Origin: Streptomyces sp. I6
Lineage (GTDB): Bacteria > Actinomycetota > Actinomycetes > Streptomycetales > Streptomycetaceae
NCBI GenBank assembly: GCA_003725745.1
Contig: RHDP01000001.1
Location: 248,001-312,000, forward strand
Reading direction: 5' to 3'
Length of the DNA stretch: 64,000 nt
Shown here: piece by piece, positions 18,082 to 26,669 of the stretch
How the letters are laid out: every line of letters begins with the position of its first letter
Numbering within the stretch: the first letter of the stretch is position 1
Made by a program: the position numbers and the translations under genes
Notes under the pieces: generated by a model
The model's input: only the letters and a program-made list of their open reading frames with translations
Databases searched by the model: none
Told to the model about the DNA's origin: nothing

Positions 18082-18976
18082 TCAGTCATGGGCGATGACG
18101 GCCACCGGAGCGGTGGCGTGGTGGAGTACGGCGTGGGCGACGTGCCCGAGATGCCCGCCGACCGGAGGCCGCCGGATACGGCGGCCGACGGCCACGAGAT
18201 CGGCGTCGGCGGCCTCGTACAGCACCTGCTCGGCGGGGGCCCCGACCAGGACCCTCTCCTCGGACTTGACCGACGGGTAGCGCTCCCGCCAGGGGCGGAG
18301 CCGCTCGCTCAGCGCCTCGGCGACGCTGTCGGCCACCTCCTGGCGGACACCGGGATCGAGCTGCGGCGCGTAGCTGAACGCGAACGGCAGCGGCCATCCG
18401 TGCACGGCGCGGACGGAGCACCCCCGCCGTGCGGCCTCTTCGAAGGCAAAGGCGAGCAGCGGGTCGGTGTCCTCCCGGACGTCCACCCCACCACGACATC
18501 CCGGTACGGGGCCGCCGGCGGCGGGGCCGACTCCCCCGGCGGGCGCACCAGCACGACCGGAGTGGTCGTGAGCCCGACCGTCGCGGTGCCGACGGAGCCG
18601 AGCAGGAACCCCCCGACCAGGCCGCGCCCGCGCGACCCGAGAACCAGCATCTGCGAGTCGGCGGCCTGCACCGACAGGACCGCGGCGGCCCTGCCCGGCA
18701 TTCGGCGGGCCGACACCGGAAGGCCGGGGTAGCGCCGGCGTACGTCGTCCGCCACCTCCTCCAGCACCGCGTCCGCGCGGCGCCGCAGTCCCTCGGCCCC
18801 CACCGGGCCGGTGTTCTCCAACCGCTCGAAGGCAGGCGCATACGGCGCGCCCGTCCAGTCCTCGACGTGCACCAGACGCAGCGGCGCCTCTCTCAGCACG
18901 GCCTCACGCGCCGCCCAGTCCGCGGCGGCCCGGCTCTCGGGAAACCCGTCGACACCCACGGTCACAGGGGAGTCAT
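18082..18976 (-). CDS. Universal stress protein, two UspA domains; two suspected 1-nt assembly errors
   Basis: A double UspA protein of about 298 residues. Domain 1: VTVGVDGFPESRAAADWAAR to VLGSRGRGLVGGFLLGSVG. Domain 2: DVVVG then VDVREDTDPLLAFAFEEAAR to VAVGRRIRRPPVGGHLGHVA, ending HHATAPVAVIAHD. The frame is broken at the run 18486-18489 (one missing G on the coding strand separates DVVVG from VDVRED), and again at the start: adding one C at 18967-18970 gives ATG 18976 reading MTPPVTVGVDG, with AAGGAGG about 9 nt upstream. It is a close paralogue of the protein at 7974-8875 and probably co-transcribed with the Acg-like gene. Confidence 0.87.
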
Positions 18977-19344
18977 GTCTGTACGCCTCCTTCCGGGCCG
19001 CGACTGCGGCCACGTTCGTCGCAGGCAGGCCGAGAAGTCCGCCCGAGCCCACCGGGAACGTCCTCCCTCTCCGCTTCCGCTGCTTCCCTCCGCTTCCCCT
19101 GTTCCCTCCGCTTCCGCGGCTCCCCAGGGGTCCCTTCTCCACGATGCGACCGCGCGGCGGCGACCGCGAGAGGCCGAACGGTCCCCCGGCGGGGCCGACC
19201 GCCCCTCCTACCTCAGGCGGGCTCCGCTCCGCGGCGCCCGAACGCCCGTCTGGCCGACGCCTCGATGTCGTGCCGCGCCTGGCCGCCGTGACGGCGGCCA
19301 GGCGCGGCGGGGAGGGCACGGGAGGCGGCGGCCGCACGCCCGGT
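18977..19344. other. Intergenic, polypyrimidine-rich
   Basis: No gene recognised. A CT-rich imperfect repeat (TTCCCTCCGCTTCC-like) spans about 19075-19125 and precedes the remnant at 19345. Confidence 0.5.
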
Positions 19345-19795
19345 TGCGGGGTGCCGCATCCGGCAGGGACGCCGGGTCGGCCTCGAAGCCGGCCCGGGCG
19401 GCTTCGAGGGTGCCCGGTGGCCCGGTTCTGCGGCCGCCCCGCATCACGGTTCGCAGCAGCAGCGGCTCGCCGCCGTTCGGCGGTTCCTCCCCGTGCACCC
19501 CGATGACGTCCCGGCCGCCCGGTCCGCGGAACACCTGACCTGCTCGGGCGCGGGAGCGGTGGCCTTCGCCGAGGACAGCTTCATCACGGGCCGCCCAGGC
19601 GTACTCGACGAGTTGGTGGGCCGCGTCGAGGCAGGGCGCGTCGGGGCGGTCCCGACCCGGTGCCGACCGCGTGCAGGTCGATCGGCGCGCCGTGGCGCAC
19701 CGGTTCGTCGACGGCGTACTCGTCGCGGCCGCCGCCGGCGACGATGCGGACTTCGGTCAGCCCCGCCCGGTCGAGAACCGCCCGGGCCCGGTGGG
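19345..19795 (-). pseudogene. C-terminal remnant of nicotinate phosphoribosyltransferase
   Basis: Read on the minus strand, three frames together give a recognisable C-terminal third of a nicotinate phosphoribosyltransferase: RAVLDRAGLTEVRIVAGGG.DEYAVDE..RHGAPIDLHAVGTG, then DAPCLDAAHQLVEYA, then GRPVMKLSSAKATAPAPEQV, then VFRGPGGRDVIGVHGEE and LLLRTVMRGGRR. The N-terminal catalytic half is absent, and besides single-base shifts there is a 5-bp duplication (CAGGTCAGGTG). This is genuine decay rather than only base-calling error. NAPRTase genes sit among dormancy-regulon genes in mycobacteria, so this may be a lost member of the same set. Confidence 0.72.
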
Positions 19796-20448
19796 GGCCT
19801 GAAAGGCCCCGCCCGGGCAAGGGGAGGACGGGCACCGCGACCAGCCCCCGCGGCCTCCGGGCGGGCGGAGTGCATCTCGTGCTCGGCCCACTTCCTGGAG
19901 CTGGACATCGAGCGGAGTCCGGCACCCCGGGCTGATTCCGTGCCGGGGCGGTCCGGGAAGGCCGGACGACGGCACGTCCGGCGGAGCAGCCGGGCGTCGG
20001 CAGGCTCGGCGCCGGCGGCCGTCGGCAGGCACGACGGCAGGCACGACGGCGGGCACGGCGGCGGGAGAGGCCATCCACGTCCCGCGGATCCCGAATGCGC
20101 GGTGCACGGCGGCGTGTCGGCCGCGGACCGCCGCTCCCCCGCGCCCCCGGCCTCTCCCGTCATCTCCGGGGAAGCACCCGCGGTGGCACGGCCCCCAGGT
20201 CCGGGCCGGCCGGTGCGCCGGGCCGGTGGCCCCCTGTTCCGGCCCGACTCCCCGCCACGGGCCGGGGCGGTCCGGACGGGCGCCCGGGCGGACCGGACGG
20301 CGGACCCCGCTCACCGCGGGAGGCGGGTGATCGAGACGGTGGCCGGGTGGGACCATCGGGCCCCGCTACGGGCTGTTCGGCCCTGGGGGCGGGGGCGCGC
20401 GGCGGTTCACTGGTCGTGTCACAACCGCGAGACCGAGGAGGCCGGATC
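19796..20448. other. Upstream region of hsp20, no gene recognised
   Basis: About 650 bp where the missing part of the NAPRTase gene may once have been; no recognisable coding similarity remains. A partial palindrome GGGACCATCGGGCCC at 20349-20363 lies 86-100 bp upstream of the Hsp20 start and is a candidate operator. The ribosome site GAGGAGG is at 20435-20441. Confidence 0.5.
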
Positions 20449-20871
20449 ATGGCTGTACTCGCACGCAAGCAGAGGTTCCCGTTCTCCGACCTGCCGGACT
20501 GGTTCGAGGACTTCCCCGCCCGGTTCAGCATGCCGGGCATGGCCGACCTGCACAGCATGAGGATCGAGGAGTACACGGACGGCGGCAGGTACGTCATCCG
20601 CGCGGAGCTCCCGGGCATCGACGTGCGGGATCTGGACGTGACCGTGGAGGACGGCATCCTCACCATCAAGGCGGAACGTACCGAGCGCGAGCTGGACAAG
20701 CACCGCAGCGAGATCAGGTACGGATCCCTCACCCGTGCCCTCGCCCTGCCGAAGAGCGCCGACGAGAGCGACGTCCGCGCCGAGTACACGGACGGCATGC
20801 TCACGGTGAGCGTGGGGATGGGCGAGGAGAGGACGGAACCCCGGCACATCGAGATCAAGCACGCCGAGTGA
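20449..20871 (+). CDS. Hsp20/alpha-crystallin small heat-shock protein
   Basis: A 140-residue chaperone that holds unfolding proteins. The alpha-crystallin domain runs about 38-130: RIEEYTDGGRYVIRAELPGI, DLDVTVEDGILTIKAERT, then YGSLTRALALPKSADESDV and YTDGMLTVSVGM (the A-x-x-n-GvL-like motif). The N-terminal arm (FPFSDLPDWFEDFPARFSMPG) is short and aromatic, as in mycobacterial HspX/Acr-type proteins. ATG 20449 has GAGGAGG 7 nt upstream. A palindrome at 20888-20907 just after the stop probably terminates it. It is monocistronic and surrounded by gene remnants. HspX is a hallmark of the M. tuberculosis DosR regulon. Confidence 0.95.
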   Translation: MAVLARKQRFPFSDLPDWFEDFPARFSMPGMADLHSMRIEEYTDGGRYVIRAELPGIDVRDLDVTVEDGILTIKAERTERELDKHRSEIRYGSLTRALALPKSADESDVRAEYTDGMLTVSVGMGEERTEPRHIEIKHAE

Positions 20872-20887
20872 ACGGGGCGGCGCCGGC

Positions 20888-20907
20888 CGGCCCGTCCGGA
20901 CGGGCCG
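20888..20907 (+). terminator. 20-bp perfect palindrome after hsp20
   Basis: CGGCCCGTCC at 20888-20897 directly followed by its complement. Located 17 bp after the Hsp20 stop. Confidence 0.6.
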
Positions 20908-21317
20908 CTGCACGGCGATCCGTCGGGCGCTTTCGGGGCCCCGGCCAAGGACGGCGCGCGGCGCCCGTACGAGGGCCGTCCGCGGGCGGTGCGGGGCATG
21001 ACCCTTGACCGCCGTCCGCACGAGCGCCGAAGGACGATGCCGTCGTGGAGGAAACCCGCCACCCGCCGTGGTCGCATGGGCGGCCCACCCGCCGTGGACG
21101 GCACATCCGCGTCACCGGGTTCGCACCGCCCGGACTGCCGCCGGGAACGGGACGCGTCGGCGCGGCCCGGCGACCGGGTGCGCAGCGCCTGCGCGTCGGC
21201 GGGATCCCGGCGGATGCGGCCGCCGGGATCCCGCCGCGGTCTCGCGGCCCTCAGCCCGGCGCATTCCCTGCCGCCCCGCCGGGGCAACCGGAGAGGACCC
21301 GACCAATGGAGTAGATC
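20908..21317. other. Intergenic, nothing recognised
   Basis: About 410 bp of GC-rich sequence without a recognisable gene or repeat. Confidence 0.5.
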
Positions 21318-21559
21318 ATGATGGCCGCCGGAATCATCGCCGTGTGCGCGGTGCTGCTCGTCCTCGCGTTTCTCCTGCCGCGTCTGTCCAGGCACCCGCA
21401 GAACGGCGCCCAGCGGGCGCTGGGGACGGGGCCCGGGCGGGCGGGAAGGCCCCGGGTCTCGTCGGACGGCTGTTCAGCAGGTCGTTCCACAGCAGTTCGC
21501 GGGCGGTCGGGCGGTCCGGGTCGGCGGGGCGCAAGGCGAGGAGCCGCATGCCCTTCTGA
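21318..21559 (+). CDS. Small membrane protein (DUF6411-like); one suspected 1-nt assembly error
   Basis: About 81 residues. One N-terminal membrane helix (AAGIIAVCAVLLVLAFLLPRL) is followed by a basic, Ser-rich cytosolic tail. The first frame gives MMAAGIIAVCAVLL...LSRHPQNGAQRALG; a second frame, reached by adding one G/C base in the run around 21425-21447, gives GKAPGLVGRLFSRSFHSSS and ends RKARSRMPF. The whole resembles from memory the Streptomyces family DUF6411 (unknown function); the name is tentative. GGAG lies about 6 nt upstream of ATG 21318. Confidence 0.68.
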
Positions 21560-21894
21560 GGAGGCGCCGGGTCGGGCGCTCGCGCCCGGTCCCGTACCAC
21601 CGGGGCGGGCACCCGTGGCCACGCCCCGGCGAGGGCCCTCCGCACGGCGGACTGGGCGGCGGACCCGGTGGCGCCCGAGAGGAGCGGCCGGTCCGCCGCG
21701 AGGGCCGTCGGCGCGTCGGCGCGGTCCACGTCTACCGCGCCGGTTCCAGGCGGCGCCGGGGCGGGACGCTGGGGCAGGACGCCGGGGCAGGACGCCGGGG
21801 CAGGACGCCGGGGCAGGACGCCGGGGCGGCGGCCCGGGCCACGCGGGTGCGGACCGTGCCCCGAGCCGCCGCCCCGCTCCGGGCGCCGCCCGGA
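21560..21894. other. Intergenic with minisatellite
   Basis: No gene recognised; holds the 13-bp tandem repeat at 21771-21822. Confidence 0.5.
21771..21822. repeat. Four tandem copies of a 13-bp unit
   Basis: GGGGCAGGACGCC repeated four times exactly, with a degenerate copy just upstream. Confidence 0.95.
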
Positions 21895-22125
21895 TCAGCG
21901 TGCCGGCACCACGAGCGTGCAGGTCTCGCCCGGTGCGACGGTGACGGCCTGGTCGGTCAGCACCACGCGGATCGGGGACTCCCGCGACTCGGGTACGGCG
22001 ACCTCCGGTTGTCCGCTCCGCAGCCGCACCCCGACACCCCAGTGGCCGCGGTACCGCAGCGGGAACCCGTACTCGGACAGCGCGGGAAGCGGTACGGATC
22101 CAGCCACAGCGCGTCCGCACCCGGC
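21895..22125 (-). pseudogene. C-terminal remnant of a GH65-type glycoside hydrolase/phosphorylase
   Basis: About 75 residues on the minus strand (ADALWLDP, then PALSEYGFPLRYRGHWGVGV, RSGQPEVAVPESRESPIRVV and APGETCTLVVPAR) look like the C-terminal beta domain of actinobacterial GH65 enzymes (trehalose/kojibiose phosphorylase type). The (alpha/alpha)6 catalytic barrel is missing, since upstream sequence shows no similarity. At least one frame change lies within it. I treat it as a deletion remnant. The assignment rests on the pattern LRYRGHW...E-V and the APGETC ending. Confidence 0.6.
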
Positions 22126-22223
22126 TCCGGAGCACCGGCGGGGATACGGCCCTGCGCGCCCCGGCCCCGTCCGGTCCCGCCCTGGCCGCTCCGCCGTGCG
22201 GCCGGCCGGCCGCACGGGCCCGG

Positions 22224-23191
22224 TCACTCCCCGGCCGGGTCGATACGGCGGCCGGTGATGCGCCGGGGCCGGATGGACACCCACATCTCCCGCTCGCCGC
22301 CCGCCCACGGCCGGGTGTGCGCACCCTCGGCCAGCCGCCGCACCGCGCCGGGTTCCGTGACGTGCCGCGCCGGACCGACGACGAGGACACTCCAGCCCCG
22401 GCTTGCGGTCTCGTCCAGATGATCGACCTCGAACGCCACCTCGGTGCCCGCCGCGGCGGCGGGCACCGAGCCGGGCGCGGACCGGAAGGCGATCCGGTCG
22501 TCGATGACTTCGTAGTTGACCGGCACGACCGCCGGGCCGTCCGGGGTCGTGACGGCGACGCGGCCCACCCGTGGGTGGAGAGGCGGGCGCGGCATTCGTC
22601 CGTGCCGAGTTCCCGCAGCCCGGGGCGGAGCAGGGCCCGGCCCTGTCCCGGCGGCAGGTCGGTGCCACCCCCGCGGAGCGCCTCCACACTCGTGCCCAGA
22701 GCGCCGGCCAGACGCGCGAGGGCCCCGGGCCCGGGGTCGGCCGGGCGTTCCTCGAGGTAGGCCAGGTACTCCGGCGCCATGGCGGCACGGCCGGCCACGG
22801 TGACCCGGGTGAGCCCCTGCCGCTCGCGTGCGGCGGCCAGGCGCGCGCCGATGCCGCCGGGACCGGGAGGCCCGCCCGGCCCGGGTGCACCGGGCACCGC
22901 GCCCGCGGCCGTGCCCGGCGCGCCGCCGCCCGCCGCCTCCGCGCCCGGCACGTCCGTGCCCGGCCCGGAAAGCGGTGGCGCGGCCCCCGGTGGGTGTTCG
23001 GGATGCTCGAGGCGACGGACGCGGGCGTCGGCCCCGGGGAACACCAGCGTCACCTCGTCCGTGTCCGACCAGCGCACGTCGTAGGGGGGTGTTCCGTCCT
23101 CGTGACGGAGCCCGACGATCTCGCCCTCGCGCCTGGTGGCGCCGGTCGCGGGACTCTGGATGACGAGTCGGTCGCCGAGGTGAGCTCGCAT
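22224..23191 (-). CDS. DUF1918-XRE HTH-PNPOx fusion regulator; one suspected 1-nt assembly error
   Basis: About 322 residues in three parts. DUF1918 domain at 1-60 (MRAHLGDRLVIQSPATG, GEIVGLRHEDGTPPYDVRWS, DEVTLVFPGADARV); a Pro/Gly/Ala linker; XRE HTH about 112-170 (IGARLAAARERQGLTRVTVA, EYLAYLEERP); and a PNPOx-like barrel (VGRVAVTTPDGPAVVPVNYE, AFRSAPGSV, WSVLVVGPARHV, ending RRITGRRIDPAGE). The frame changes at GGG 22568-22570; one more G joins STHG to VGRVAV. ATG 23191 has only a weak purine-rich site upstream. It is related to 15605-16294 but with the extra N-terminal domain. It is divergent from a CBS-BON gene, as that paralogue is. Likely a flavin- or heme-responsive regulator. Confidence 0.85.
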
Positions 23192-23255
23192 GGTCGCCGC
23201 CGTTTCCCCAGACTGTTCCTGTATCCAACGTGCCCTTCGCGGCAGGCCGCCGCAC

Positions 23256-23269
23256 GGGCCGGAAGACCC
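23256..23269. promoter_or_regulatory. Candidate palindromic operator between the XRE-PNPOx and CBS-BON genes
   Basis: GGGCC-GGAA-GACCC, 65 bp upstream of the minus-strand regulator and 136 bp upstream of the CBS gene. It has the same GGGNC-N4-GNCCC layout as the mycobacterial DosR box core, though GC-rich background makes chance matches common. Confidence 0.3.
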
Positions 23270-23404
23270 TCGTCGCGGGGCCGGTCGGACCGCTTCCGAG
23301 ACGGCCGGGCGCGAGCCTGGACCACCCGCCCGCAGGCGGGCCGGGTCCCCCACTCCCGGTACATGACCGTGACCACCGTCACGAGGCTCGAAGGGACGGG
23401 TGAC

Positions 23405-24079
23405 ATGCAGCACCGAACGGTCGCAGAACTCATGACCCGGCAGGTCGTCCGGGCGCGGCGCGATCTGCCGTTCAAGGAGATCGTCAAGCTCCTGGCGGAC
23501 AACGACGTCACCGCCGTGCCGGTGGTGGACGAGCAGGACCGCCCCATGGGCGTGGTCTCCGAGGCGGACCTGTTGCGCAAGTCCGCGGACCAGGAGGACC
23601 CCTCCGGCCGTATGCCGATCCCTCGTCCGGAGGCGTGGGAGAGGGCCAAGGCCGAGGGGATCAGGGCCGAGGAACTGATGTCGGCCCCCGCGGTGTGCGC
23701 ACGCCCGGAGTGGAACGTCGTCGAGGCGGCCCGCCTCATGGAGGTGCAAGGCGTCAAGCGGCTGCCCGTCGTGGACGAGACGGACCGACTCCGGGGCATC
23801 GTCAGCCGGAGCGACCTGCTGCGGGTCTTCCTGCGCCGCGACGAGGCCATCCGGGACGAGATCACCCGTGATGTGCTGCAGCAGACTCTGGGCCTCGCGC
23901 CCTCGGCGGTGGCGGTCGATGTCCGGGAGGGCCAGGTCGCCCTGGACGGATCCGTCGAGGTCCGGAGCCTGGTCCCGATCATCGAGCGCCTGTGCAGGAG
24001 CGTGGACGGGGTGGTCTCGGTCTCGGCGCAGGTCACGTACCGCACCGACGACACCGGGAGGACCGCTGCGGGCATGTGA
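23405..24079 (+). CDS. CBS-CBS-BON protein
   Basis: A 224-residue protein with CBS1 (VAELMTRQVVRARRDLPFKE, VTAVPVVDEQDRPMGVVSEA), a spacer containing MPIPRPEAWERAKAEG, CBS2 (AEELMSAPAVCARPEWNVVE, VKRLPVVDETDRLRGIVSRS) and a C-terminal BON domain (about 150-212, VAVDVREGQVALDGSVEV). Best start is ATG 23405 (MQHRTVAELMT), with GAAGGGA upstream; an in-frame ATG at 23363 is an alternative. It is divergent from the DUF1918-XRE-PNPOx gene. It is the best-conserved of the three paralogues here. Confidence 0.92.
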   Translation: MQHRTVAELMTRQVVRARRDLPFKEIVKLLADNDVTAVPVVDEQDRPMGVVSEADLLRKSADQEDPSGRMPIPRPEAWERAKAEGIRAEELMSAPAVCARPEWNVVEAARLMEVQGVKRLPVVDETDRLRGIVSRSDLLRVFLRRDEAIRDEITRDVLQQTLGLAPSAVAVDVREGQVALDGSVEVRSLVPIIERLCRSVDGVVSVSAQVTYRTDDTGRTAAGM

Positions 24080-24219
24080 CACCCGTGTCCGGCGAGCGGG
24101 TTGTGGCGGCCCCCGGAATCAGCGCGCCCGCGCGGTGCCGCCGCTGTCCGCACCGCACCGGGCCCGCGCCCCGCGCCGCCACGAAGCCCCGGCCGGCTCA
24201 TGTGACGCACGACGCCGGG

Positions 24220-24249
24220 CCTCACGCCGGACCGGCCCGCCGGGTGAGG
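24220..24249. terminator. Hairpin between convergent CBS-BON and GH15 genes
   Basis: CCTCACGCCGG pairs imperfectly with CCGGGTGAGG at 24240-24249. It lies between two convergent genes and is probably a bidirectional terminator. Confidence 0.5.
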
Positions 24250-24280
24250 TGCGTTCGGGGCCCGCGGCGGGCGCGCCCGG

Positions 24281-26145
24281 TCACCCGCGGAACCAGGCGT
24301 GTGTGGAGAGCTCGGGACGTACGCCGCGCTGCGCCCGGGCGAGGACGACCGCGGTGGACATCAGGCCGACGTGGCTGATCGCCTGCGGGAAGTTGCCGAG
24401 GAAGGAACCGTCGGACGGGTCTATCTGTTCGGGCAGCAGCCCGAGCGGGCTCGCGTAGGAACACAGCTGTTCGAAGAGCTCCGCGGCCTCGTCGACGCGT
24501 CCCTGCCCGGCCAGGTTGTCCGCCATCCAGAAGCTGCAGAGGAGGAAGGCTCCTTCGGGCTCGTCCACGCCGTCCGGGAGACTCCCGGGAGGTAGCGGTA
24601 GAGCAGTCCGCCGCCGGCGCCGAGGGTCTCCGCGACGGCACGCGCGGTGGCGGCCATCCGGGGATGGTCGGCCGGCACCACTCGCCTGAGCGGGAGGGCG
24701 AGCAGCGAGGCGTCCAGGCCGCCCCCGCCCAGATGCTCGGTGAGGGCCCCCGCCTCGTCGTCCCATGCCTGCTCCAGGACCCGGTGGGCGAGACCCCGGG
24801 CGTCCCGCCGCCACCCCTCGACGTCGCCGGGCAGACCGAGCCGCCGGGCCAGGCGCGCCGCCCGGTCGAGGGCGACCTGGCACATCGCGGCGGAGTAGGT
24901 GAAGGGCCTCCCCGGAGTGCGGACCTCCCAGATGCCCTGGTCGGGCCGGCTCCACGCGGTACGGGCGCGTTCGGCGAGCAGGGCGAGGTGCTCCCACCGT
25001 CCCTGGTCGAGGCGGCCGCCCGTCGCGGCCCACTGGAACGCGCAGTCGAGCAGTTCGCCGTACACATCGTGCTGCACCTGCCGGGCAGCGGCGTTGCCCC
25101 AGCGCACCGGGGCGGACCTCCGGTAGCCCTCCAGGTACGGATCCTCCACCTCTTCGGGCGGTGGCAGCCCGTCGACGTCGTAGAGGACCAGGGGCTGTGT
25201 GCTGCGGCTCGCCGCGTTCAGTGCCCAGTTCAGGAAGCCCTTGGCCTCCATGGGCAGCCCGATGCGCCGGAGCGCGAAGACCGCGTAGGCGGTGTCCCTG
25301 ATCCAGGCGTACCGGTAGTCCCAGTTCCGGGATCCCCGGAGGTACTCGGGAAGGGAGGACGTCGCAGCGGCGATGATCGCTCCGTTCTCCATGTGGTCCA
25401 GGAGTTTCAGGGTGATCGCCGAACGCCGTACCAGGCCGGGCTGGGGCACGTCCGTCACCACATGGGAGGCCCATCCGCGCCAGACGCGGGCCGTGGCCTC
25501 CAGGTGTTCGCGGGCTCGGGACACCGGGTCACCGGCCGGCCGCGCACCGTTCCACACCAGGGACACGACCAGCTCGTCCCCCGCCTCCAGCACGACCGTG
25601 CCGGAGGGGCCCGGCAGGGGCCGGGACGCGTGGAACCATGCGGCGGGAACCCGGTCCGGCCCCCGCAGGACCCATCCGTCGCCGCTCGGCTCGACGGTGT
25701 GGCCGGGCCCGGGCCGCAGCTCACAGCGCAGTTCGGCGACGCCCTGTGTGACGCGCATCCGGCGCAGCAGCTCCCCGCGGCCGGCACGCGCGTCGTCCTC
25801 GAGCCTCGCTCCCGGCTCGAGCAGGAAGGCGTCGGTCAGTTCGGCGGCGCCTTCGGGCCCCCACATCTCCGTGACGAGCACGGCCGTGTCGGGCAGGTAC
25901 CTCTGCCTGCTCGCTCGCAGCCGCGCCGGAGCCAGCAGCAGCGTCCCGCCCCTGCGGTGGTCCAGGAGGGAGGCGAACAGCGGAGGCGAGTCGAAGCGCG
26001 GTACGCACATAAAGCTCACGGCGCCGTCCCGGCCGACCAGCGCACACGTGCGGCCGTCGCCGACGAGGCCGTGATCGGCGATGGGAAGGTAGCCCTGGGC
26101 ACGTTCCACCGGGTGCTGGTCTTCCATGAAGGGAGACATACCCAC
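24281..26145 (-). CDS. Glycoside hydrolase family 15 protein (glucoamylase/trehalase type); one suspected 1-nt assembly error
   Basis: About 620 residues. It has an N-terminal beta-sandwich (YLPIADHGLVGDGRTCALVG, VSFMCVPRFDSPPLFASLLD) and the GH15 (alpha/alpha)6 barrel with LPEYLRGSRNWDYRYAWIRD, EGYRRSAPVRWGNAAARQVQ and, near the end, FLLCSFWMADNLAGQGR and the catalytic-region GNFPQAISHVGL. Such actinobacterial GH15 proteins include trehalases and glucoamylases; the substrate cannot be told here. The frame shifts near 24589-24594; one C added joins YRYLPG to SLPDGVDEPEGAF. GTG 26145 has GAGGA 6 nt upstream; ATG 26139 or 26127 are alternatives. No signal peptide, so cytosolic, perhaps storage-glycan or trehalose turnover. 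Confidence 0.9.
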
Positions 26146-26669
26146 AATCGGTCCTCACGCCCCGGCCGTCCGCCAGGGTGTCCCTCCCCGGGCCTGGAGC
26201 GAAGGGCGGGCGAAGGGCGGGCACGGGGCCGGGGAGGCGCGGGGCGGGCACGGGGCCGGGGAGGCGGAATCGGCGAACCTCGCTCCGGGCCCGCCCCGGG
26301 CTGCACGCGCCCGGCGGGGCGGAGGCCGGTGCAGGCCGCCGGGGCGGAGTGCGCTGGTCCGCCGGCACGTCGAACGCCCCGGAGACCACCCCTGCTCGTT
26401 CCGGACGGGCTCCCTCCTCCATGGCCTTTCGGACAGACGGAAAGTGGCACTGGTCGGGGTCTCGTCCCAGGTCTCCGGACAAGCCGCAGGTCAGGGCCGA
26501 CCGGTCAAAGTCCGATCTTCGACGCACGACGGGGCACGCGCTTGCCCGTGGCGGATCCGGCTGCGAGCATCCCAGCGCGCGCTACGGCGGCCGGAGCACG
26601 GGCCAGACTCCGGTCGGCCCCCACCCGTTGGTTCTGCCCGTCGGATGACCAACACAGGAGTGCTTTCCC
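26146..26669. other. Divergent intergenic region, no gene recognised
   Basis: Between the GH15 (minus) and secreted-repeat (plus) genes. Contains a 27-bp GC-rich repeat at about 26214-26266 (two copies around GGGCGGGCACGGGGCC) and a lower-GC segment at about 26400-26530 likely to hold the promoter of the secreted protein gene. Confidence 0.5.
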
